Origin: Kaistella solincola
GTDB lineage: Bacteria > Bacteroidota > Bacteroidia > Flavobacteriales > Weeksellaceae
DNA length: 64,000 nt
Reading direction: 5' to 3'
NCBI RefSeq assembly: GCF_000812875.1
Contig: NZ_JSYK01000003.1
Span: 434,001 to 498,000 of the forward strand
The notes under the pieces: model-generated
The model's input: only the letters and a program-made list of their open reading frames with translations
The model's database searches: none
What the model was told of the DNA's origin: nothing
Shown: positions 36,184 through 44,955 of the stretch, in pieces
Numbering within the stretch: position 1 is the first letter of the stretch
Layout of the letters: each line of letters opens with the position of its first letter
Program-made: the position numbers and the translations under genes

Positions 36184-37508
36184 TCGTGATAAGGTATTGG
36201 ATCTTCTAAAATTATGGTGAAAGTCATTATTTTGCCGTCGCGTTCTATTTCCAGATTCACCTTTGTGCCATCTTCCTCTTTAAACATGCTGTTTATTTTT
36301 TCCAGGTTTAAATCACCAACTTTTCTTTTATTTATAGAAATCAGCTGGTCCTTTTTCTTGATCCCAGCTTTTGAACAAGGCGAATCCGGGCGGCAGCCGG
36401 CGACCGAAAATTTCGGCTTTAAAACAAATTTATATTTGAAACCTTCAGAACGATCCAGCACAAGAATACCTTCAGTGGTCGTAGTCTCGCGCTTGGTTTC
36501 CACATTTACAAGGTCTTTCTGCCATTCCATGCCGTCGTGCTGAACATCGAGTCCGCTGCTATTGAAGAGAAACGGATCATTAAAATGGGTATTTTTTCTC
36601 AGAAAAACACGCTTGCCCGGATAATCAAAAATTATGGTAAACCGGCGGAGAATATCGTTGCCAATAGAACCTTTGCGGTCGGGAACCAGTTTTAAACTTT
36701 GAATTGAATACTCATCCGGCATGGCGGTCAAAGGTTTTTTAAAAACGAAATTGCCCAGGCTAATTTCATGAATCCGGCTGCGTTTACCGAAAATATCACC
36801 ATTAAAGCCGCGTCCGAGATAATCATCAATATTCGGGCGGTTATACTCAAAATTTTTGATAAGCTTCGGAAAAAGCCAGACTGCATCGCTATTTCCTAAA
36901 TCCAAAAGCATTTTAGATGAGGCTTTTTTTGAATTCATTTCAACATCAGCCATAATATATGGTTTTGAAATTTCGACTGAAATAGGAAATTCAGCGAATT
37001 TTTTCTGCCTTTTTTCGAAGGTTTTTTCGTTGTTATAAACCGTGATTTTTTTGCTGATGTAATTGATTTCGACCCCATGATCTTTAAAAAAATGATAACC
37101 CATAATTCCATTCACCGGAATGCCGACATGTGAAGAAAAATTGATGCTTTCATCGAGAATAATAAAAATAGCGTGGTTATAATCGGTAAAATCTTTCCCG
37201 ATGCGCACCAGATTATTTTCCGAGCTTAAACCAACAATTTTTCCAGTTCCGCCAAGGCCGGAAAATGTTGTCTTTTCAACATCATTAAAGTTTACTTCTT
37301 TGCTGTCCAGACTGAAAAGTATGGTTTCCTTAACACCCGAATCCAGAAGAAATGTAAGATCCACACCATTAATATTCACCGGAATAAAAATGAGGTTGTT
37401 GATAAGCTGAAAAGAAATCACCGTTTTTTTTGGATTTTTAATTTCAAAATTGCCTTGGCAAAATGAAATAGAAAACAGAAAAAGAAACAGCATGCTGAAA
37501 AATTTCAT
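36180..37508 (-). CDS. Aspartic protease-like protein with PDZ domain
   Basis: This 442-residue exported protein begins with a signal peptide (MKFFSMLFLFLFSISFCQG). Two retropepsin-like half-sites follow: FLLDSGVKET (Asp56-Ser-Gly) and MLLDLGNSDAVW (near 203). The usual DTG is thus DSG in the first and DLG in the second. The C-terminal region (about 355-430), with GCRPDSPCSKAGIKKKDQLI, is a PDZ domain. Many Bacteroidota carry such DUF/retropepsin-PDZ proteins of unknown substrate. Whether the altered second site is active is unclear. It is the first gene of a two-gene unit and overlaps the next by four bases. Confidence 0.85.
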   Translation of the reverse strand: MKFFSMLFLFLFSISFCQGNFEIKNPKKTVISFQLINNLIFIPVNINGVDLTFLLDSGVKETILFSLDSKEVNFNDVEKTTFSGLGGTGKIVGLSSENNLVRIGKDFTDYNHAIFIILDESINFSSHVGIPVNGIMGYHFFKDHGVEINYISKKITVYNNEKTFEKRQKKFAEFPISVEISKPYIMADVEMNSKKASSKMLLDLGNSDAVWLFPKLIKNFEYNRPNIDDYLGRGFNGDIFGKRSRIHEISLGNFVFKKPLTAMPDEYSIQSLKLVPDRKGSIGNDILRRFTIIFDYPGKRVFLRKNTHFNDPFLFNSSGLDVQHDGMEWQKDLVNVETKRETTTTEGILVLDRSEGFKYKFVLKPKFSVAGCRPDSPCSKAGIKKKDQLISINKRKVGDLNLEKINSMFKEEDGTKVNLEIERDGKIMTFTIILEDPIPYHE

Positions 37509-37585
37509 CTAATGAAGATACGATTTTCCTATAAAATTGATAATTTTTTACTTGAATTTTTACAATGTCACGGCAAAATTTAACT

Positions 37586-37593
37586 TAAATTTG
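37586..37593 (+). promoter_or_regulatory. -7 promoter box of ppc
   Basis: TAAATTTG is an exact consensus match and ends four bases before the ppc ATG at 37598, predicting a nearly leaderless mRNA. Confidence 0.65.
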
Positions 37594-37597
37594 TGAA

Positions 37598-40141
37598 ATG
37601 CAATACGAAGTTCAAACAGAAAAATTCCGCCAGTTAGTAGCCAATAAATTCCAGATTTATAACTCGCTCTTCATGAGTTTGCCTTACGACAAAATGTCAA
37701 ATATCGGTATGTTGCTGCCGTTTTTATATGAGGAAAGCAAAGCCGGTTATGAGGGGGAAAAAAGTCCTGAAGAAATTGTGGAAGAATTTTTCCGCAAACA
37801 CACCGATTTGAAAACCGAAGAGCAGAAAATCGAACTGCTTTTTAAAATCATACAATACGTTGAAAGACAGGTTGTTTTATACGACAGCATCGAGGACGCG
37901 GCTTTTCCACAACTTCATTCTGAAAGCGACGCTGGAACAATTTTGCAACTGCACGAGCGCGCGTTGCAGGAACATCAGCTCGGCGCAACACGAAAAAAGC
38001 TTGCTGATTTTGCTGTAAAAGTGGTATTCACCGCGCATCCGACACAATTTTATCCAAATTCGGTTCAAAGGATTCTCCACGATTTGCGATCTGTTATAAC
38101 CAATGATTCCGTAAGCGAAATCGATATGCTGCTGCAGCAACTCGGCAAAACACCTTTCTTAAATATCGAAAAACCAACACCGCTGGACGAAGCGCTGAGT
38201 ATTATTTTTTACCTGCGTTATGTGTATTACGACACTATTGGCGAGCTTTTCAAAAAGATAAAAAATGCCTTTGGAACGCGCAATTTTTCACCGGCGCCAG
38301 ATTTAATTCAAATGGGTTTTTGGCCCGGCGGCGACCGCGACGGCAATCCGTTTGTGACGGCAGAAATCACCCAAAAAGTGGCTCACGAGCTGCATATTTC
38401 TATTTTAAAATCTTATTATGCACACTTGAAAAAGCTGCGCCGTCGTCTGAGTTTCCGCGGTGTTTCTGAGGTTTTAGATGGATTAAGCGATGATTTATAC
38501 GCCGCTATTTTTGCCGGAAAATCCAACGTTACCGACGTACATATTTTAGCAAAAATAGAAGCAGCTGAAAAAATTCTGATAGAAAAGCACAACGGACTTT
38601 TTAAAAATATTTTAGATGATTTTAAAGACCGGGTGAAAATTTTCGGAACGCATTTCGCGACTTTGGATATCCGCCAGGACAGCAGAATTCATCAGGAAAT
38701 CATCGATGAGATTTTAGCAAAAAAAGCCGGTTTTAGCGGCGAAAATTTTAGCTCCGAAGAAAAGCTGAATTGGCTGTTGACCACAGATACAGTGCTGAAT
38801 CCAAACGATTTCGAAGGTTTGACCAAAGACACGCTCCAGAACGTTTGCAATATTAAAGAAATCCAGCAGAAAAACGGTGAGCGCGGTTTGCATCGCTATA
38901 TCATTTCAAATTCCGAACACATTAAAGATGTGCTGAATGTTTTCGCACTTTTCCGGCTTTGCGGTTATAAAGATGAGGAAATCAACATCGATATCGTTCC
39001 GCTTTTTGAAACGATGGACGGTCTGGACGCCGCAGAAAATGTCATGAAACAATTGTATGAACTTCCGGTTTATAAAAAACACCTCGAAAAGCGCGGAAAA
39101 ATTCAGACTATTATGCTGGGTTTTTCCGACGGAACCAAAGATGGCGGCTATCTGAAAGCCAACTGGGAAATCTATGAAACCAAAGAACAGCTCACCAAAA
39201 TTTCCGACGATTTCGATTTAAAAGTGGTATTCTTCGACGGCCGTGGCGGTCCGCCAGCGCGTGGTGGCGGTAAAACGCATGATTTCTATGCTTCGCAGGG
39301 AAAAACCATCGCGAATCACCAGATTGAACTCACCATTCAGGGGCAAACAATTACGAGTGTTTTCGGGAATAAAGATCAGGCGAAATATAATTTTGAACAG
39401 CTTTTAACCGCTGGAATTGAAAACGATGTTTTCAAAAATTCTAAAAAAGATTTGAATCAAAACGAGCGAAAACTCATCGAAGAACTTGCGGAAATAAGTT
39501 TTAAAAAATATTCGGATCTGAAAGCGCATCCGCGGTTTGTGCCGTATTTGCAGGAAATGAGCACGCTGGAATATTACGGAAAAACCAATATCGGCAGCCG
39601 ACCGACGAAACGCGGCGCAGGCGGAGCTTTAAAGTTTGAAGATTTGCGCGCCATTCCATTTGTAGGTTCGTGGAGCCAGCTTAAACAAAATGTTCCTGGA
39701 TTTTTCGGGTTTGGTTTTGCACTGAATGAACTTAAATATGCCGGCAGATTTCAGGAGGTTAAAGACTTATATAAGGGTTCCGATTTCTTTAAAACCTTGG
39801 TTTTAAACTCGATGATGAGCATGAATAAATCCTATTTTCCGCTGACTTCATACATGAAGAAAAACGAAAAATTTGGTGAGTTTTGGGCGATAATTTTTGA
39901 AGAATATAAACTTTCGGAAAAGTTGATGCTGGAACTGACGGGTTTTGAGACTTTAATGGAAGAAGAACCGCTGTCGCGTTTATCAGTGAAAATGCGCGAA
40001 AAAATTGTTTTGCCGCTTTTAAGCATTCAGCAATATGCTTTAATTAAAATTCAGAAAGAAGAAGGCAACCGCGAAGCTTACGAAAAGCTCGTTATGCGGT
40101 CGCTTTTTGGAAATATCAATGCGAGCAGAAATTCAGCATAA
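37598..40141 (+). CDS. ppc: Phosphoenolpyruvate carboxylase
   Basis: Ppc carboxylates phosphoenolpyruvate to oxaloacetate, replenishing the TCA cycle. The 847-residue protein has the catalytic His in FTAHPTQFYPNS (about 147), WPGGDRDGNPF (about 242-252), GFSDGTKDGGYL, and the glycine-rich loop FFDGRGGPPARGGG near 546-559. The C-terminus ends NINASRNSA, where most bacterial enzymes end in an MRNTG-like motif, so this is a divergent subtype and probably differs in allosteric control. The promoter box lies four bases from the ATG. It is a single gene ending at a bidirectional terminator. Confidence 0.95.
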   Translation: MQYEVQTEKFRQLVANKFQIYNSLFMSLPYDKMSNIGMLLPFLYEESKAGYEGEKSPEEIVEEFFRKHTDLKTEEQKIELLFKIIQYVERQVVLYDSIEDAAFPQLHSESDAGTILQLHERALQEHQLGATRKKLADFAVKVVFTAHPTQFYPNSVQRILHDLRSVITNDSVSEIDMLLQQLGKTPFLNIEKPTPLDEALSIIFYLRYVYYDTIGELFKKIKNAFGTRNFSPAPDLIQMGFWPGGDRDGNPFVTAEITQKVAHELHISILKSYYAHLKKLRRRLSFRGVSEVLDGLSDDLYAAIFAGKSNVTDVHILAKIEAAEKILIEKHNGLFKNILDDFKDRVKIFGTHFATLDIRQDSRIHQEIIDEILAKKAGFSGENFSSEEKLNWLLTTDTVLNPNDFEGLTKDTLQNVCNIKEIQQKNGERGLHRYIISNSEHIKDVLNVFALFRLCGYKDEEINIDIVPLFETMDGLDAAENVMKQLYELPVYKKHLEKRGKIQTIMLGFSDGTKDGGYLKANWEIYETKEQLTKISDDFDLKVVFFDGRGGPPARGGGKTHDFYASQGKTIANHQIELTIQGQTITSVFGNKDQAKYNFEQLLTAGIENDVFKNSKKDLNQNERKLIEELAEISFKKYSDLKAHPRFVPYLQEMSTLEYYGKTNIGSRPTKRGAGGALKFEDLRAIPFVGSWSQLKQNVPGFFGFGFALNELKYAGRFQEVKDLYKGSDFFKTLVLNSMMSMNKSYFPLTSYMKKNEKFGEFWAIIFEEYKLSEKLMLELTGFETLMEEEPLSRLSVKMREKIVLPLLSIQQYALIKIQKEEGNREAYEKLVMRSLFGNINASRNSA

Positions 40142-40168
40142 AAAAGACCTTCAGTAATGAAGGTCTTT
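40142..40168. terminator. Bidirectional terminator between ppc and the subtilase gene
   Basis: AAAGACCTTCA and TGAAGGTCTTT form a perfect 11-base stem around GTAA. It sits between two convergent stop codons, 31 bases apart. Confidence 0.85.
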
Positions 40169-40172
40169 ATGT

Positions 40173-41777
40173 TTATTGTTTAATCAGCTTTTCGACGTAC
40201 TGGTTTTTGTCGGTTTCCACCTGTACGAAATAAAGTCCAGGCGGGAGCTGCTCAATATTATTAAATTTTTCCTGCTTAAAGCCGTAAATTTTTCTACCGG
40301 TAACATCAAATAAATTTACAGATTTAATTATTTCATCAGTTTTAATGGTAAAAGTTTTCACCACCGGATTTGGATAAATCTGAATTTTCCCGGTCTTGTT
40401 TTGGTCTCTGGTTGAAAGTGCTGCCTGCAGCGTTTTGGAAAAGTTTAATATTCCATAACCCATTTGGGGTGTAGAATCAGGATAAAGCGATGCATTTTCC
40501 CGCAAAAACTGGCTGATTTCGTCAACTTTTTTTTGTGGTAGCGCCTGCAAAAGACACGCAATTCCACCCGCTGCCAACGGCGCCGAAAAAGATGTGCCGC
40601 TGCTTGAAACCACTGAATTGTCATAGCCCATATAAGTTGCCGTTCCGCGTGCGCTGGCATCGGGTTTTACATGTCCTAAAGCATTCGGTCCGAAAGATGA
40701 AAACGACGAACTCGTACCACTTTCCGTAACTGCACCAACGGAGAAAACTTTTTCGTTATCAGCTGGTGTGATGATGTAATGCCAAGGTTTCAGCGCTTCA
40801 TTTCCGGCGCTTGCAACCACGAAAATTCCTTTTTCTGTTGCGATTTGTGCCGTACGAGCAATGAACGAGGTTTTACCGTCCATATCGGAATATACAAGAT
40901 TATAGCGTGGATCATCAAATTCATAATAACCGAGCGAAGTCGAAATAATATCAACGCCTTTACGGTCAGCTTCTTCAGCGGCTTCCGTCCAGTACAGTTG
41001 CTCTTCCGGGACTTCATTATCAGCATCTTCGGTTGCGTAAAGGTAAAAATCCGCATCCGGCGCGGAACCTACAAATTGGTTTTCAACATAAGCACCAATT
41101 ACGCCCAAAACATAGGAGCCGTGATTGTTCAAAGTGTTGCTGTAAATAAAATTATTCTTGCCAATGAAGTTGTAACCGCCTTTAATCTGGCCGTTATTGC
41201 GAAGTCTGGCGTATACCGAACCTGTATCAACCTGTGGAAAACCGGTGTCAATCAGAGCGATCGTCACGCCTTTTCCCGTAAAACCAGAAATATGTAAGGG
41301 ACGCAAATTAATTTGGTTAATCTGCGCCAGACCAACACCATAATTGAAATCGGTTTTGGCTGTGGCTTTTTTGAATTCCGCGAATTTATCTACTTTTTGC
41401 GCGATTAATTTCGCGGCCGCTGGATGTTTAATGAAACTTTCAACGGATTGTACATAGCTTTCCGCTTTTAAAGTTTCAATTTGCTCCCGCGTCGCGTGCA
41501 ACGCCACACCGTTCATCCATTTCGAATAATCCTTGACGGTAAAACCTAAATCGGTGATGTTTTTAATATAAGCCGCTTCAATTGGCGCGTCCTGATCGTT
41601 CAGCGGAATGCTTAAACGTGCGCGCCGGTCCAAAGATTTTTGGGAAAGTTCAGAAGTTGGATTCGCGTAAAACGCGGCTTTGTTCGGTTTGTCTTTAAAA
41701 TAAACAAAAACCAATTCAGTTTGTGCCGCAACGAAGTTGAAAATCAGTAGGATAAAAACCGATAGTACTTTTTTCAT
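40173..41777 (-). CDS. S8 subtilisin-like peptidase with type IX sorting domain
   Basis: This 534-residue exported serine protease has a signal peptide (cleaved near FVAAQ). The triad is Asp in ALIDTGFP (about 176), His in NNHGSYVLG (about 219) and Ser in SSGTSFSAPLA (about 394). The last 75 residues start with IQIYPNPVVKTFTIKT and end with YVEKLIKQ, a type A C-terminal sorting domain for the type IX system. It should therefore be released or attached at the surface by PorU and PorV, which are encoded 25 kb away in this window. The probable role is digestion of external protein. Confidence 0.95.
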   Translation of the reverse strand: MKKVLSVFILLIFNFVAAQTELVFVYFKDKPNKAAFYANPTSELSQKSLDRRARLSIPLNDQDAPIEAAYIKNITDLGFTVKDYSKWMNGVALHATREQIETLKAESYVQSVESFIKHPAAAKLIAQKVDKFAEFKKATAKTDFNYGVGLAQINQINLRPLHISGFTGKGVTIALIDTGFPQVDTGSVYARLRNNGQIKGGYNFIGKNNFIYSNTLNNHGSYVLGVIGAYVENQFVGSAPDADFYLYATEDADNEVPEEQLYWTEAAEEADRKGVDIISTSLGYYEFDDPRYNLVYSDMDGKTSFIARTAQIATEKGIFVVASAGNEALKPWHYIITPADNEKVFSVGAVTESGTSSSFSSFGPNALGHVKPDASARGTATYMGYDNSVVSSSGTSFSAPLAAGGIACLLQALPQKKVDEISQFLRENASLYPDSTPQMGYGILNFSKTLQAALSTRDQNKTGKIQIYPNPVVKTFTIKTDEIIKSVNLFDVTGRKIYGFKQEKFNNIEQLPPGLYFVQVETDKNQYVEKLIKQ

Positions 41778-42025
41778 ATAATGTGTTGAAGGAATAAAAT
41801 TAAAGAAAAGTTCGTATTTCCTCCTATTTTATTTTTAAATAAAAATTGGCTGCTGTTTGAGCATTTTTTTGGAGTTTTTCTTTTAGTATTTCTAAAAAAT
41901 TTGGTGCTTTAAGGGCATTTTTTTCTTTTTTGGCTAAATAAGATTTAGCTAAAATTTTTGCTTCCGTTTTAAAAAGCTTGGGAATATTAAGCTGAGGTTT
42001 ACTTTTTTTGAAAATTTAATTTTGC

Positions 42026-42033
42026 TAAATTTG
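42026..42033 (+). promoter_or_regulatory. -7 promoter box of the DegT-galE unit
   Basis: TAAATTTG matches the consensus, 14 bases before ATG 42048. A TTTG lies 15 bases upstream, a little closer than usual. The rest of the 41778-42025 gap is AT-rich, holds one copy of the recurring motif near 41894-41925 and shows no coding signal. Confidence 0.6.
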
Positions 42034-42047
42034 AGGAAATATTTTTT

Positions 42048-43178
42048 ATGAAAAAAATTCAAATGGTTGACCTTCAAAGTCAATATTATAAGATAAAATC
42101 CGAGGTTGATAACGCAATTTTAAACGTAATTGATTCCGCTGCTTTTATCAACGGCCCAGAAGTCAAATTTTTCCAGTCTGAATTAGAACACTATCTCGAT
42201 ATAAAACATGTTATTCCGTGTGCGAACGGAACAGACGCGCTTCAAATCGCGCTTATGGCGCTGAAGTTAGAAGAAGGTGATGAAATTATCACCGCAGATT
42301 TCACTTTTGCGGCCACCGTGGAGGTCATTCACCTGCTTAAATTAAAAACAGTTTTGGTGGATGTAGATTACGGTACATTCACCATGGATACAGAGAAATT
42401 AAAAGCTGCTATTACCGACAAAACCAAAGCTGTTATTCCGGTACACCTGTTCGGGCAATGCGCGAATATGGAAGAAATCCTGAAAATTGCCAAAGAGCAC
42501 AATCTTGCAGTTATTGAAGACAACGCGCAAGCGATTGGTGCTGATTTCACTTTTTCCGACGGAACGGTAAAAAAATCCGGCACGATGGGAACTATAGGGA
42601 CAACTTCCTTTTTCCCGTCGAAAAATTTAGGTTGCTACGGCGACGGCGGCGCAATTATGACCAACGATGATGATTTGGCGCACCAAATCCGCGGCATTGT
42701 AAACCACGGAATGTACGAAAGATATTACCACGATGAAGTTGGTGTAAATTCTCGCTTAGACAGCATACAGGCGACGGTTTTACGAAAAAAACTGCCGCTT
42801 TTGGACAGTTATAACGAAGCAAGAAGAAAATCTGCTGATTATTATGACGAAGCTTTTTCGGGCCACGAAAATATTTTGACGCCTGAAAGAGCCGATTATT
42901 CCACGCACGTTTTTCACCAATATACTTTACGAATTCTAAACGGAAAGCGCAACGAACTGCAGCAGTTTCTGAGCGAAAAGGAAATCCCTGCCATGATTTA
43001 TTATCCCGTGGCTTTGCGCAAACAAAAAGCCTATTTTCAGGAAAGCGACGATGCTGATTTTGAAAACACCGATAAATTGCTGGAAGAAGTAATTTCTTTG
43101 CCGATGCATACAGAGCTTGATGAAGTACAGCTGAAATATATTTCGGAAGCTGTTTTAGAATTTATGAATAAAGATTAA
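42048..43178 (+). CDS. DegT/DnrJ/EryC1/StrS sugar aminotransferase
   Basis: Members of this PLP family aminate nucleotide-linked keto-sugars for polysaccharide or glycan synthesis. The 376-residue protein has the PLP Lys at about residue 192 in FFPSKNLGCYGDGG, ANGTDALQIALMAL near the phosphate site, and IEDNAQAIGA with the PLP-binding Asp. FHQYTLRI is the usual C-terminal landmark. The substrate cannot be told. galE starts ten bases after its stop, so the two are one operon. No glycosyltransferase is adjacent. Confidence 0.92.
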   Translation: MKKIQMVDLQSQYYKIKSEVDNAILNVIDSAAFINGPEVKFFQSELEHYLDIKHVIPCANGTDALQIALMALKLEEGDEIITADFTFAATVEVIHLLKLKTVLVDVDYGTFTMDTEKLKAAITDKTKAVIPVHLFGQCANMEEILKIAKEHNLAVIEDNAQAIGADFTFSDGTVKKSGTMGTIGTTSFFPSKNLGCYGDGGAIMTNDDDLAHQIRGIVNHGMYERYYHDEVGVNSRLDSIQATVLRKKLPLLDSYNEARRKSADYYDEAFSGHENILTPERADYSTHVFHQYTLRILNGKRNELQQFLSEKEIPAMIYYPVALRKQKAYFQESDDADFENTDKLLEEVISLPMHTELDEVQLKYISEAVLEFMNKD

Positions 43179-43187
43179 ACACATTTT

Positions 43188-44207
43188 ATGAAAACAATAT
43201 TAGTTACGGGCGGGCTCGGTTACATCGGGTCACACACGGTTGTGGAACTTTTACAGAATAATTTTGAAGTCATCATCGTTGATGATTTATCCAATTCCGA
43301 AAAATTTATTTTGGAAAATATTGCCGAAGTAGCCGGTAAAAAACCCATTTTTTATCCTTTCGATTTAAAAAGAAAAGAGCTTCTGGCGCAACTTTTTGAT
43401 GCTCATCAAATTGACGGCTGTATCAACTTCGCAGCTTTTAAAGCAGTTGGTGAAAGTCAGGAAAAACCTTTGGATTATTACGAAAATAATTTGTTTTCAC
43501 TCATCAATATTTTGCAGGAGTTTAAAGCCAGAAATATTTCAAACTTTATTTTCAGCTCCTCGTGCACGGTTTACGGCCAGGCAGACGAGCAACCGATCGA
43601 TGAAAATACGCCGCTGAAAATGCCGGAATCCTCCTACGGAAAAACGAAGCAAATGGGCGAAGAAATTCTGAAAGATTTTGCGGTCGCCTATAAAAAGAAA
43701 GTTTCATTGCTGCGCTATTTTAATCCGATTGGGTCGCACCCAACGTCGCTTTTAGGCGAATTGCCAATTGGTGTTCCGAACAATTTGGTCCCTTACGTGA
43801 CACAAACCGCCTCTGGAATTCGTGAAAAACTGTCGATTTGGGGAAATGATTATCCTACTGAAGACGGCACCGCGATCCGCGATTATATTTATGTGGTAGA
43901 TTTGGCAAAGGCGCACGTAAAAGCTTTGCAGAAACTTTTAGCCGAAATAGAAGAAACGGTTATCGATATATATAATCTTGGAACTGGCAAAGGTTCTTCG
44001 GTTTTGGAAGTGGTAAATGCCTTTGAAACTGCGAATGACGTAAAAGTGCCGTATCAGATTTGCGAGCGTCGTGCCGGTGACATTACCATCGCATATGCGA
44101 ATGCTGATAAAGCCGAACGGGAACTGGGCTGGAAAGCCGAAACAACTTTGGAAGAAGCCTTACGAACAACTTGGGAGTGGCAGAAGTATCTGGAAACAAG
44201 AAATTAA
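43188..44207 (+). CDS. galE: UDP-glucose 4-epimerase
   Basis: GalE interconverts UDP-glucose and UDP-galactose through a bound NAD. The 339-residue protein has the NAD loop TGGLGYIGSH (residues 6-15), FSSSCTVYG with the catalytic Ser, and SSYGKTK with Tyr at about 149 and Lys at 153. ALRYFNPIGSH and RRAGDI are typical of GalE. It is the second gene of the aminotransferase unit and ends at a strong hairpin. Activity on N-acetylated sugars is also possible. Confidence 0.94.
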   Translation: MKTILVTGGLGYIGSHTVVELLQNNFEVIIVDDLSNSEKFILENIAEVAGKKPIFYPFDLKRKELLAQLFDAHQIDGCINFAAFKAVGESQEKPLDYYENNLFSLINILQEFKARNISNFIFSSSCTVYGQADEQPIDENTPLKMPESSYGKTKQMGEEILKDFAVAYKKKVSLLRYFNPIGSHPTSLLGELPIGVPNNLVPYVTQTASGIREKLSIWGNDYPTEDGTAIRDYIYVVDLAKAHVKALQKLLAEIEETVIDIYNLGTGKGSSVLEVVNAFETANDVKVPYQICERRAGDITIAYANADKAERELGWKAETTLEEALRTTWEWQKYLETRN

Positions 44208-44213
44208 TATTAA

Positions 44214-44242
44214 AAAAAATGCCGTTTTAGCGGCATTTTTTT
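44214..44242 (+). terminator. Terminator of galE
   Basis: AAAAATGCCG and CGGCATTTTT pair perfectly around TTTTAG. The same core occurs at 52911-52938 and, degenerate, in many gaps of the window. Confidence 0.85.
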
Positions 44243-44316
44243 GAATTTGTATAATAGAAATTTGGCGGTAAAAACAGTGTTTTTTTGTTATTTAAAGAAT
44301 TGAAAAAAATGTCGTT

Positions 44317-44814
44317 TTACCTTCTTTTTTTTACAGTCTTTAGTAATTCTTTGATCATTTTATTGATAAAAATACTTTGATTGTCCTGCAATTCTTTTTC
44401 GGCGTCGCCGGTAATTTTTTTTGACAGAATTATTTTCGAATTTTGAGCAAGCGCAATGTAAGCAAAGCAAGCGGGGACATTTTCTTCCGGAACAGGCCGC
44501 GCAAAACCCGTGATGCTGTAACCAAGCTCGGCGTTGAATTTTTCCGCGACTTCAAGCGCCATTTGCTCCGCGATTTCTTTGGATACCGCGTTGTTTTCTT
44601 CCGCAAAAATAGGGTTAATGTTGAGCTGTTTCGCTTTTTGTCCTACGTTATACACCGTCATTCCGCCCTGAAAAAAAGACATCGCCTGTTCTGCTTGCGA
44701 TAAGGTATTTTGCAGAAGTCCGGCGGTGCAACTTTCCGCTACCGCGATGGTGAGCTTTTGGTCGCGCAGTACTTGTGACAATTCGCTTAATACTTTCTGG
44801 TCGGCAGTTTTCAT
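44317..44814 (-). CDS. CinA C-terminal domain protein (nicotinamide-nucleotide amidase)
   Basis: This 165-residue protein consists only of the CinA C-terminal domain. VAESCTAGLLQNTL holds the SCTGG-like motif (here SCTAG), and FFQGGMTVYN and GYSITGFARP follow. Such stand-alone proteins (PncC) deamidate nicotinamide mononucleotide to nicotinic acid mononucleotide in NAD recycling. The change of the second Gly to Ala and of the usual TGIAGP to TGFARP makes activity less certain. A link with pnuC, also in this window, is thematic only. Confidence 0.85.
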   Translation of the reverse strand: MKTADQKVLSELSQVLRDQKLTIAVAESCTAGLLQNTLSQAEQAMSFFQGGMTVYNVGQKAKQLNINPIFAEENNAVSKEIAEQMALEVAEKFNAELGYSITGFARPVPEENVPACFAYIALAQNSKIILSKKITGDAEKELQDNQSIFINKMIKELLKTVKKRR

Positions 44815-44955
44815 TTCTTAAAAATTAGTTAAGCTTTTTAAATCTTGAAGTTATATGCTGTGGTTTGCCCAATTATTGCTGCAAAAGTTTTTTACAATTA
44901 TGGTTCCAAATCCATGGTTGCGCCGTAAAAAATCACACCTAAATCCAAATAAATT

